Positions 53,401 through 64,000 of a DNA stretch of 64,000 nt are shown here, one piece after another. Within the stretch, counting starts at the first letter, position 1. Every line of letters begins with the position of its first letter. The position numbers were made by a program, and so were the translations under genes. The notes under the pieces were generated by a model. It saw only the letters and a list, made by a program, of their open reading frames with translations. It made no database searches and had not been told where the DNA came from. Source of the stretch: Heterobilharzia americana (Eukaryota > Platyhelminthes > Trematoda > Strigeidida > Schistosomatidae); NCBI GenBank assembly GCA_944470555.2, contig OX104134.1:11821248-11885247 (forward strand), written 5' to 3'.

Positions 53401-54879
53401 GTCCAGTCTTCCTCACCTCATCTGCGCACAACATAGTGGGACAGAACCTTCTACAAAATTACTTTATTTCAAGATACCACTTTTCATAACTGCAGATGAA
53501 GACAAACAACACAGGAGAATGACAATAAAGGAACAACTGTATATGAGAGAGGGAGAAAGTAAATGAAGAGCAGAAAATGTTCCAAATTACGATGATTAGG
53601 TTAATATATCCAATCTTCAACTTCCTGCATTTCAGTTATCCTCAGTCATTCAGCAGATTTCTTTCGTTAGTGCCAACTTTTGGTTGGACCACCTTTAACT
53701 TCCTTGTAGCCTAACCTTTCACCAACATAGACGTGAGAAAGATAACTTGACATATGTAGCGCGTGTATGAGCCACTTCAGTCAATGAAATTTCACAATCT
53801 CATGAACTTTCATCTGTTTCCCTACGTTTCATTCCGTGGTCCTGTCACTCTCCAAGCATGCTACAGTGACGCCAATGAAACAGCTTGTAACTTACTTGTC
53901 TCCTTTTTTAACAACCGTAGAAGGTAGGATGATCTACTGCTCAGCAGAATTCTTTGACAGGTATTCCAGTCCCTCTGACACTCGAGATGCCCTAAACTGG
54001 AAGATGCCAAGTGGGGCCTTAATATCACAGCTGAGATTTTACCGCGAAATTATCCATAGGGGTAATACAGCTTTCTAAGAAAGTGGAATGGGAATTACGT
54101 ACAATCATTTACTCCGCATCCTTGAACTAGTATTCGGTGGGGAATCAGTCCTGATGCATCATCGTATATTCAAATGTTCAAAGCATACGCCGAACACCTA
54201 TGTCTGCTCAAAATATTCAGAAATTACAGCAATTTTTTGACATTTTCATGTAACAGGACTGTTGTCTGAACACTAACAGTCAACCCAATGTCCTATTAGG
54301 AGTAAGTTAGTCCTTTCGAAGTCAAAGGTAACTAGGTTTGAATCCATCAGTTCGTGTATGGCAAATTTGAACGCTAAAAACTAAGAAGGATCACTGAGAA
54401 ACACCAATGGTTGTGGATGCCTCAAATAGCGACTCTCCGTGTAATCTTTATCAGTTGCATTAGTTTTAGTTAGAAGTCTTGGTTAACATGATGTACTTAA
54501 TCGGTATTCCCGTCGCACTCGAACAACAATTCTTGATCGATGGAATTAGACCACTTCCAGACCGAGAAATATAACGAGTATCGGATACTGGTTGCTGTAT
54601 CTTTGTTCCAGTGAAGTCAAGAAGCAAAAATACGATTAATACACTATTCAGACGTGAAGCGAGTTTGGTCTTGTCTAGTTTGACATTCTTAACTTCCAGC
54701 TAGGCGTTAAATGAATATGTACCTTAGAATCTTAGATACGACGTTAACTGAGTAGAACATTTCCCCACTACTTCAATGGCCTACAATATCAGCTGACATT
54801 CCCCTTTTGTCTAAAAATCTACACCAAACTTCAACATTCCTTACATGGTAGTTCCAAGACACTCGGGGAATGCTGCAAA
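50481..54879. other. Intergenic stretch, no gene seen
   Basis: AT-rich, without recognisable coding sequence. It includes a tRNA-type SINE (about 52545-52690), and the 51.2-51.85 kb part has repeat-like composition. Short open frames are low-complexity or unconserved. Confidence 0.5.
52545..52690 (+). mobile_element. tRNA-type SINE
   Basis: A degenerate B box (AGGTTTGATCC) near 52583 is followed by CCTGGGCAACGGGGTAGTAT and CACAAACCCTC, the same body as the copies at 27.2 kb and (minus) 4.9 kb. Confidence 0.55.
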
Positions 54880-57800
54880 AGTTTGTGATAACCGGAGACC
54901 TGAGGCTTTCTCATTTCCTCCAACCCTATCTGTCATGTTATAAGTGGTCGACGTGATAGGTGGCTTTAGGAGATGGCGAAATTCAACCAAGCCCTTTGTA
55001 TCCTTGCCAAGATTTCGTCAGTCACTGAACCATTTGGGCTGATTCAATTTCTCAAGTGTGTGGAATAGTGAGCGTGTTCAGACACTTCAATTACGAAGGG
55101 AGGTTACAAACTCCAACATACTACTTCACTCCTTATCGTCAGATGATCTATCTAATTGGACCAGTCTTGAGGTAATGATTTGCATTTGGGTGGTGGGAAA
55201 GTCATCCCAAGCATTCTGAAATTTTCGCTCATGTGCAGGAAAATGCATCTTGTTAGCATCTTCACTTAAGAGGATGTCATTCGTGTGCACTAGGTCTACT
55301 AGAGATTTCCTTGTGAAAAGCTCAGCCCCTGGGAAGTCAAACTAGAAGAGGCGCCTTCGTAGGTACGTATGTGATGAAGTTAGGTGAAAAGTGGGAGGTG
55401 GACTTATCTGATGGACACCGTTTGACGTATAGGACTTGCCTGATAGCTCATCATAACCCCTTATACGCTCACGTGTTCAAATACAGATCCTTCACTAGAA
55501 GGATGTACTTACTCGACACCGCTTTCAGCAACAGACATTGCCCTAAGACTTGTCGATCATCGAAGTCAAGTGCCATCCTGAGGTCAATTAACAGCTATTG
55601 TCGGCTAAGTTTCTTCTCATATCTAGCGGAGGATATAGATCTGTGGTCGATGCACTCATGATCAGGTCTGAAAGCTTCCTGGGTTTGCTGTTCTCGAGTT
55701 TCACTTAGGTGTCTTGTAGTTATAAAACCTAAAATTTTAAGCATTTCGTCAGAATGGTTCCTTTGAAGTGATCATAAAGCAATTTCCCTACTTTCTTTGA
55801 GTTAACGTTTCATATCTGTCGTAAAAGATCATTTCTGGTTCCCATACGTTAGCAAAATTTGCTTTTTAAAGAATTAGTTTTAGCTAGCAATTCAGCCAAT
55901 TTAACCTTGACCACCGTTCTCATATAAATTCGGTGCTTTCTCATCAGAGTCTGCTGCCGTTCCCTGTCTTAGGATGCTTACAATCTTCTCAACCTCTGCG
56001 AAAATTTTAAATACTATCCCAGTCTTCCACTGCAAATGAAGCCAGACAACGGGCAATGCACAAGTAGGTGAAGACCACTTAAGTTTTGGAAAGTGTCTCA
56101 CCCATCAGTCTACTTGACTCGTTTGTTGGTGAATCGCAGACTCGTCTTTCGTTACTTTAGTCTCACTACTCACTGTCTCATTTGCTGGTTTCCTTGATAA
56201 GTCTAAATAACTCAGTTTCTCATCACAACTGCCTTTACCGTCTCTTCGGCTTTCGCTGCTTATCGCTGTCGATGGTCATCGAATAGAATATTTGCCAGTC
56301 TTTATTTGAGCTAGTTCAGCTCTTCATTGTGTTCGGACCCTGCTGGTATGCGTTGACGTACACCCATTAATTAACAAGAAGCTACTGAGATCCACTTACA
56401 CTTTCTAACTTTCTGAGAGTCAGTTGCAGTTTTAGTTGGTTGTAATCTTTAGTACTGTCTTCGCAGCAGACTGGAAGTGGCACTGAGCTTCTGGATGAGT
56501 AGCGTTTTTCCATCCCGATAGTTGTCCATCCAGTTCCTTATAGAAAACAGCTTTAGTATTCTCATCTTCGAGCTACTCTCAGAATGCTGTAGCAGCTGTA
56601 AGCGTAGCTATCAGTGTGCTCGAACAGACGCACGACCATATTTGAGAACCTTTTCCTTAGCAATTGGTTATCTTTCATCGCTCCTCTCCAGCGACAACTG
56701 ATAGCTGTATGATCTATTTGGATCCATTGTTGGGCTGATGTTGGAGGGTGAACTCATTGGTTTAGGCAGCTAGCTTTCAGCCAGTGGGTCACGGTTCAGG
56801 CACCGCTCCACCTACCGTAATGTAGGTAGTCGGGTAGTGTCGTTAACCCTCAAACAATAGATGTGATTCATTCCCTACTGCACGAAAATGCACGTGGTTG
56901 CTGAGTACATTTCGATTTTTCGAAGTTGCTGAATACCACATCAGGCAATGTTTCTCCTTATATCTAACGTTTATTCTAGTCGGAAGTGGTTGTCTAAGCG
57001 CTTTTATAGCAGGCAATCCTCGTTATCCGTCCCTTCGGGTTGAATGCTGAAATTGCTATCTAAGTGCGTTCGTGTCTTATCTTGGCCTTCCTACTTGTGT
57101 ATTAGAATCATGTGCCACGACAATGACTTTTAAACGTTTGGTTTTCAGTGGAAGGCTAGACAGTTTTCAGTCAAACTTATCTTTCCATTCATCCGAACTG
57201 CAGTTAGTGAGTTAATAAGCAGAGGTTACGGAGAGATAGCGACAAGTTTCACTAATCCTTCTAGTCCTCACCATTCACTGGAACCACACATGGGTGACTT
57301 TCAACTTTGGTCCAGTCGATCAGTGAGCTTTCTCTCATAAGACTGTGATATCTCCACACCTGCGAGAACTAGCCACCAAATCTCGAGAAGATTTAACTTT
57401 GCAGATTCACCACATTAGTCGTGCTAGGTTAGGTGAATAACTGCACTTAGGCTCTGCATGCGTGTCTCACAAACACAGCCTGTTCTTGATTCGAGATGCC
57501 AGGATTAGCCTGTTTAACGGAGAGTGAGGACATCGGAAGCTTGGGTATGTAGCTTGAAGCATGGTTTCAGGAGACCAGAGATGTTGCGTAAACTGAAATC
57601 ATTACTAATAGTTGCAGAGCTAAAACGAGTTAAAGGTGGTGAAGAGTTATTAAGAAAGACTTGTGAAGAAAAATTGGATATTAGCGATATAGAAGGTTGG
57701 TGGTAATCAGAAAGCACTTTCAGATACAGTTGTGAGGGATGGTTACACTTACTAGATACTCATACTGTAGAGGGTTACTTATCAAGGTTCATAAACTATG

Positions 57801-58270
57801 AATTGGATTAGTAATAGCAGTGCGTAACCACAGCCTACAGGATATTTGCTTGAGGCTAGTTATACACTTCCTTGTTGAATATTTGGGTTTCGATTTGTGT
57901 TGTATCTAGGGCATAAAAGCTGATACTACTGATGTCGGAAAATTACGGGCGACAAAAAGTATTCTATTTTCGTGACCTGTGTTTTCTGAGCACTGCTCCA
58001 AATAGAGAAGACAGCATCAGCATGGTCATCCGCGAGAAACGCCTTACCGTTGTCACGTCTTGAAGTACTAAGGGTACGAATTCGTCCATGAGACCTGCGC
58101 CATAACATGGTTTATTTGCATAATGACGGCAACTGCTTTTTATCTTACCAGTACCCAACGCACGTTTCTAATACGATAGAACCTAGAGAATCCATTGTTT
58201 CAGCCATCATAGTTTTTTTTTAACTTAGCGTCATATGCTAGCTGAAGAATCATGTCAAGGTAGCAGCTGT
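54880..58270 (-). pseudogene. SR2-like LINE, full-length relic (minus strand)
   Basis: Reading the minus strand from 58270: the 5' leader (58270-57960) aligns with 20685-20960 (CAGCTGCTACCTTGACATG; GACGTGACAACGG). An upstream open segment (57717-57514) parallels 21102-21440. The endonuclease starts near 57490 (GAGACACGCATGC, GCAGTTATTCACC) and ends near 56690 (SYQLSLER). The linker and fingers are heavily decayed. The catalytic region is near 55310-55200 (SLVDLVHTNDILLSEDANKM). The thumb, near 55030, has NGSVTDEILARIQRAWLNFA. No domain is intact. Total about 3.4 kb. Confidence 0.8.
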
Positions 58271-59439
58271 CAGTTGACGATCATCCCACCCTACGAACAC
58301 TCATTTTCTTGGCAGCCACAACTTTTCTTCTGTAACTGCGTCATATTGATTGGACAATCGCAGAAGGTTTAGCCTCCTTAAACCTTGTTTTGCATATTAG
58401 GGATTTGGCATCTTCAATATGTATCAATCTGAACAATGTTTCACTCAATAAACAATAATATTTGAAGTCGTAAATGTGTTAGTTTTTCGAAACATGCAAG
58501 ATCAAAGTATGCTTATTCTTTTGACCTCCAGTAAAAACGAATGTGTGATTCATTTTTGAGTAATTTGGAATTGAATATTGATTTAAGAAAAACCTGCATA
58601 TGGAGAAACAGAATTAACTTGTAGGACAGATAGGTGTTTTTTGGTTAATTATCAGTCTATATACTGCTGAGTATCCATTTACAATGCCAGTGTAACATTT
58701 GTTGATTGCATTACAGATAGTCTACGAAATAGTTGCCCTTAGAAGTTAGACTTGCTGTTTTATCCATTTTCACTAACTTGATGAGCATTCAGGATGGCTG
58801 AGTTAAGCAGCATTATCTAGGAGGTATTCTCAGAGTTTTGACCACGTGAGTATACGGTAATGATAGTTTGTTGCAGTGCCTTTCCATATTACCACCAACT
58901 GTATGCCCTGAAAAAGATATCTAGGATGGCAGCTGTCATTAACACAACGGTGAATAGAGGTCATACCACTATCAGGCGTCACTAAAAAGAATAGATCAGA
59001 GTTTTTCACTTCATCTTATGTATTAACGTGAACTTTTGCGGAGTTTATTCCCAAATTATGTTTCTAGAAATCCTTTAGGTTTTGTTGTAAGGTAAAACTA
59101 TCAGGATAATTTATAGGATGTGATAGTGATGCTCAACTTGTTTTCGACTGTCATATTTAGTGTCCTATAGAGGTAGCGACAGTGATAACAAATGAAAGCC
59201 TTAAGTCAGCAAAAATTAATGTAGGTATATTCTGACTAGAATCAAGCACGATGAGGAACAAAAGCAATAGGATCTAATATTCACGGTATAATTGTAATTT
59301 ATTTTGATATTACTCGGCAGATCAAATGTCTCAGATAGCATGGGTCGAATAGTTTCGTGCAATTTCCCATACTTGTTAACTTGAACCAAGCAAGAACCAT
59401 CAGTGTGATAGCTTTTATTCCTTCTGTTTACAAATAAAA
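58271..59439. other. Spacer between SR2-like elements, no gene seen
   Basis: AT-rich, without recognisable coding or repeat structure. Confidence 0.5.
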
Positions 59440-59525
59440 CCTACTCCCTGGAGGTCGCCTGGTTGACTTCGAGTATGCAAACAATACTGTTACGCTAGGT
59501 GAAGACTCTGACAAAAGACTGTCAC
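59440..59525 (+). pseudogene. SR2-like catalytic-region scrap
   Basis: GGRLVDFEYANNTVTLGEDS is the YADD region of the family, but it lies upstream of the linker of the next copy. It is therefore a separate truncated piece joined at about 59525. Confidence 0.6.
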
Positions 59526-61770
59526 TCATCCAGAAGAAGCTTGGTGCCATCTCCAATCTGCTGTAAAAGCAGCGCTAAAGACCGTAGCTGACTCTGAAAT
59601 AGTGGCTAGAAAGAGTCAGTGGATATCAGCAGCTTCTTTCGAACTAATGTATGCACGTGAACGCATCGCTGTCTGCAGACTCTGAGTACAATGAAGAGTG
59701 AGTAAAACTTAAAAGTAGATTGAGAAAAAGTCTGCGCAACGACCGTGAACAGTGGTGGGTATCGAAGGCTAAAGAGATGGAAAAGGCAGCGGCGATCGGT
59801 AATAGTAGACAGTTATTTAGACTTATTAAGGAGACTGGGGCGAAAAGATCAACAACAGTTAGTAAGGCTATGGCGGAGAAGGACGGATCTGCTATTCACT
59901 CGCAGGGGAGACGACTGGAACGATGAGCAGAACACTTCGAGGAACAGTTTAGCTGGCCTACTGCCACCATTGCGTTGCCCGCTATCCAGTCGGATCCTGA
60001 ATGGGACATAGAGATAGATCCCCCAACACTAGCAAAAGTCGAGAAGCCAGTAGGTAACCTCAAACGAGGAAAAGCGGTGGGACCAGATGGACTAACTCCT
60101 GAGGAATACAAGAATGGTGGTAGAGTGCTCTTAGCCAGGTTAAAGAAAATACTAACTAGTATATGGGAATCAAATACGATCCCTCTGACTGGTCTAAATC
60201 ACTAATTATTCCAGTTTCAAGAAAGGCGAGAAGTCCTCTTGTGATAACCACAAAGGAATCAGCCTGACGAACATAGTGTCCAAGATCCTATGTTCTATAA
60301 TTCCTCGATGCCTGATTGGAGCTCAGGAACAGCAAGCCCGAGAAAACCAAGCAGGCTTTAGACCCAATCGTGGGTGTATCGACCAAATATTCACACTACC
60401 CCAGGTCCTGGAACATAGGCACGCTTACCGACGCTGACACTGGCTGTATTTCTCGACCTGAAGGCGGCATTTGACTCCGTGATCGAGAAGTCTAATGGCA
60501 ATGTCTTACTGAAAGGTGTGCTGAATGAGGGCATCACCTTATTGAAGGCTCTCTACTCGAACACTTGTGGGCATATTAGAGCCTATGGTGAGATATCCAG
60601 GGAGCTGTGCTCGTCCAGTGGTGTCTGTCAAGACCACCCACTCTCCATTCTTACTAAATTTTATCATAGATATTCTTATGGAGGTCTCCCTGTCGTCACC
60701 TGATTACACAGAGGTTGACCCAACCGGAAGAGAATTTTCGTTAGACCTAGAATATGCAGATGACGTTGTCATGTTAGGTGAAGATGCAGAGTCTTCTGAA
60801 CACTGAGTGGGAATTTGAGGATGTTTGGGATGCGGTTCTCACAGTCCAAATGCAAATTGTTGCTCCAGGAATGGTCTTCAACGGTACCACGGCTCACATT
60901 AGAGAGTGAAGTGATTGAATGTGTTGACCACTTCACTTACCTGGGAAGTAGGATCATCCCTGGTGGCTCAGTGGCCGATGAAATCTCTGCACGGATAGAA
61001 AGGCTCGATTGGCTTTGCCAATTTACGCCACCTATGGCGCCGCCGTGATATCCGTTTGTCTACTAAGGGTCTCATGTACTACACAGCAGTCTGGTCTGTT
61101 TTACTGTATGCCTGTGAAACATGGCCATTGAAGGTGGAAGACATGAGAAGGCAGGCTTCAGGTGTTTGACCACCGTTGCCTTCGTAGTATAGACCGCCTT
61201 CCGTGGTGTCACTACGTGAGTAATGCAGAAGTCAGGTATAGAGTTTTAGGGAGTAGAGATAAGTCGGTTGACGAGGTTATTAACCTTCATCGACTGAGAT
61301 GGTTGGAACACGTACTACATATGCTTAGTGACCGATTGCCTCGTCACACAATGTTAATGTTGGCCGAAGTAGGTTCAGGCTGGAAAAAAGCCGAGGTGGC
61401 CAGACTAAAACATGGCATCAATGTATGAAGTCTCTGACTGTTGGTTTGAGCCATGTGGGGGGATGCAGACTGGGTGGTTGGGGTCTGCGGGACAAAAGAA
61501 ACCAGTGGTTGGAGACTCTAGGTGATAAGGCTCAGAACCGACGTCAGTGGCGCAGGTGCATGCACACACTATTCTCGTCTTAACGACTATACCGAATCTC
61601 ACCATTTCTGATTGATCACTTCTCTTTGAGTACTTTATATTTCTTTTGACTGAGTTTTCTTTTCTTCATCTTCCACTTCACTGTTTTTTTTACCTGATGT
61701 GCTGTTACGAGGTGTGGCAACTCGGACCGTTACGCAGTAATGCCTGGTCCTATGTTGATGATGATGTGGT
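59526..61770 (+). pseudogene. SR2-like LINE, 5'-truncated, best preserved copy
   Basis: Starts in the linker (ARKSQWISAASFELMYAR) and continues through SLRNDREQWW, EWDIEIDPPTLAKVEKPV, GKAVGPDGLTPEEY, FDSV, LVDLEYADDVVMLGEDAE is split only by small frameshifts, then RMFGMRFSQSKCKLLLQEW, HFTYLGSRIIPGGSVADEIS, FDHRCLRSIDRLPW and LHRLRWLEHVLHM. The YADD box is intact. A 3' region (61590-61760) ends in a short (TGA)n run near 61757, probably the true tail. About six frameshifts or stops. Related to, but a different subfamily from, the RTE element at 8.4-11.7 kb. Confidence 0.85.
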
Positions 61771-62741
61771 GACACCACAACACTCGGCTTATGCAACGAA
61801 TGTAATCGGTGGTCAAAAACCTGAAACCCACTCACGTCTTCTGTCTTTAGTGGGCATGTTTCACAGTCATAGAGGAGAACATAGTGGAGTGCAGCACAGT
61901 ACTCTGGACCCTTAATAGACAATCGGATGCCGCAGTGGCGCCACAGATGGTGTAAGTTGGCAAGAGCCAACCGTGCCGCGATTTCGTCGACCACTGAGCC
62001 ATCAGTGCTGATTCGACTCCCCAGGGAAGTGAAGCGTTCAACACACTCAATCACTTCACTCTCTATTGTTAGCTGGGTCACCACTGAAGACCCGTTCTAG
62101 AGAAGCAGTTTGTGTTTGGGTGGTGAGAAACGCGTCCCAAATATTCTGAAGTTGCCATTCAAGGTGTGTAGAAGAATCTGGATCTTGTCAGCATCTTCAC
62201 CTAACATGACTATGTCATCTGCGTATTCTAGATCTACCAAGTATTCTTCTGTGATTAAGTTAATCTGTGTGGGGCCGGATGATGAGAACGATGCCTCCGA
62301 AAGAAAATCTATGACCAAAGTGAACAAGAATGAAGAGAGTGAGCACGTTTGACGGACACCACTGGATGTACGTGGCTCACTTGTCAACTCACTATAGTCC
62401 CTAAGATGCTCACAGGTGTTTGAGTAAAGAGCCTTCAATAAGGTGATGTACTCACTCGGTACCACTTCAGTGAGAGACATTGGCATAAGACTTTTTGACT
62501 GATGGGGTGGGATGTCGCCTTCAGGTCGAGAAATGTAGTCGGTTTTGGTCGTCGGTAAGCGTGCCTGTGTTCTGTGACCTGGTGGAGTGAGAATGTCTGG
62601 TCGATACACCGACGGCCAGATGTGAATCCCGCCTGGTTTTCTCGGACTTGTTCTCGAGCTCCACTCAGATTTCTAATGGTTATGGAACCTAGAATCTTGG
62701 ACACTATGTTTATGAGGTTGATTCCTCTGTGGTTATCCCAA
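61771..62741 (-). pseudogene. SR2-like LINE fragment, reverse transcriptase (minus strand)
   Basis: Minus-strand frames: NIVSKILGSITIRNLSGARE and QAGFTSGRRCIDQTFSLHQV (fingers), LLKALYSNTCEHLRDYSELT, SSGVRQTCSLSSFLF, YLVDLEYADDIVMLGEDADK (intact catalytic box), FRIFGTRFSPPKHKLLL, then ERFTSLGSRISTDGSVVDEI and LLYDCETCPLK. Truncated at both ends where opposite-strand copies abut. Confidence 0.85.
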
Positions 62742-64000
62742 GATAGCTGTTATCTTGACATGGTGGTCGGGGTTGTATATCGCGATGACTCTACGAGCTA
62801 TACTGATGAAACGCTTATTTCGTCGGGGTCCTACCATACCAGAAAGATCTGTTGGATAGTGTTTAGACAAAATGCAGCTACCGTCTAAACATATCCTTCA
62901 GCAAAGAAATTAAATACTATGATGGCTTATATTTGTCATAAGTGGTTAGTGGTGATCCAAAACCAAGGACGTATGTAGCTGTTTACACTGTAATGGTAGC
63001 TACGTTTTGTGCAGTCACTATGCAAGAGAACTTTTCGGTATGACAGGTCCTCAGAGGAACAAGTGTTCCACCAGCATAGCTCGTTGGTTTATTGTGATAT
63101 GCAGGCCTAACCCCCACATGAAGGTATCAGCTATCGGCCAAATCAGTATGTGATCAGACCACATGCAGGCTCTAGTGGGTTCTGTTTTCATGTCTGACTT
63201 TCGTGACTAAACGTTTGATGCTTGCGTTTGGTGAAAGTCCTCATTGTCCTTAGCTAATCATCTTTTCGAACTGTTTTATTTACATTACCTCGGTATAATA
63301 CGGATTAGTTCAGTATCCCAGTACTTGCTAACATACACTATTCAATTCTATGCAGTTAAGGAATGACTTCCACTGTTATACCATTATTTCTATCAAATAT
63401 TGACACTACTAACAGTAGGAGAAAGATCGCAGTAATAATAACCTTTAGTGCTTTGGAAACTTAACTATTATTTTTAACGCTTCCTTGTTAACAATTCAAG
63501 CTACTGAGCCACCTTCGAAGTCTTCTAAGATTCCGCTGTTGATTTCACACTAGTGGTTCCAACGTTCGAACCCCATGCCAAATCAGACCGACGGTATCGC
63601 TCGCAGAGATTTGTGATTTGAGCATTGGATGCATACTGTGTTTCTGAGGCATGTATGTGGAACCCTAGTGTGGTTATTCATTTAAACTCACCTCGCCAGT
63701 ATGTTGAACCTTAAAAATTCACTTTACGAAGGTCTCAGGAATCAATGGTTGACTCGTGAACTTTCTGGTGTAGGCACGGTATTGAGTTGCAGAGCAAATA
63801 CCAGTCAAAAACAAGCTGTATGCTGTTGCACTGAATGGGTCTGCAAGAACTAGGAAGGATCGTGAGCGTTGCGAATGCCAATTCAAAATCTTTGGCTACG
63901 CACCCACCGACTGCAGTTCGAATGATGCAAAGGTTGAATTCTATCAAAAGCTGTCAACTTTGATATGTAAAGCTAAGCATTCAGATGAAGTCATAATAGC
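62742..64000 (+). pseudogene. SR2-like LINE, 5' portion running off the window
   Basis: The leader at 62746-62880 aligns with 20685-20820 (GGTCCTACCATACCAGAA). The endonuclease begins near 63570 (CQIRPTVSLAEICDLS) and continues with GTGTGGTTATTCATTTAAAC and a segment parallel to 23130-23390 up to the window end. Stops are present. Confidence 0.75.

Noticed and set aside
57524..57706. Lys/Glu-rich plus-strand ORF with an acceptor-like TTTCAG before it, looking like a terminal exon
   Set aside because: It is antisense to the upstream coding segment of the minus-strand SR2-like element: leader on one side (57960-58270), endonuclease start on the other (57490), and the minus-strand frame parallels 21102-21440.

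Overview
The window is AT-rich animal DNA from a flatworm, most likely a schistosomatid blood fluke. Four things point there. One conserved eukaryotic gene can be assembled (an ESCRT-I TSG101 orthologue) whose 5' introns are only 33-48 nt and whose later introns run to about 11 kb. There are many decayed RTE-type LINEs resembling schistosome SR2. A tRNA-derived SINE carries a hammerhead ribozyme core. Penelope-like, CR1-like and Ty3/gypsy relics are also present. Genus cannot be fixed from sequence alone. There are no bacterial-type genes, operons or CRISPR arrays.

Layout. 1-2945: non-coding flank with a foldback-type inverted repeat and a Penelope pLTR-like block. 2946-34862 (minus strand): the TSG101 gene, nine exons totalling 1242 nt (413 codons plus stop). 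Its introns hold nearly everything else in the first half: a tRNA-type SINE and an (AT)n tract in intron 8; a full-length RTE LINE (8445-11663, 12-bp target-site duplication, one frameshift) and the ribozyme SINE (14-bp duplication) in intron 7; a large SR2-like relic interrupted by a Penelope-like element, plus one copy of a 976-bp direct duplication, in intron 6 (the other copy is in intron 7); two or three more SR2-like relics in intron 3. 34863-35708: upstream flank. 35709-48934: a very large near-perfect palindrome, two arms of about 4.83 kb carrying a decayed Ty3/gypsy pol and the 3' end of a LINE, separated by a 3.57 kb spacer with a CR1-like reverse transcriptase relic. 48935-54880: retroelement debris and sequence I do not recognise. 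54880-58270: an essentially full-length decayed SR2-like element on the minus strand. 59440-64000: a 5'-truncated but well-preserved SR2-like copy (+), a truncated one (-), and the 5' end of a third (+) that runs off the window.

Only TSG101 looks like a functional host gene. It would supply the cargo-recognition subunit of ESCRT-I: an N-terminal UEV domain, a proline-rich linker, a coiled coil and a C-terminal steadiness box. The rest is a record of nested retrotransposition, with the intact-domain RTE and the SINE as the youngest insertions and the palindrome as the largest rearrangement. Family names such as SR2-like rest on remembered protein motifs, not on a database search.
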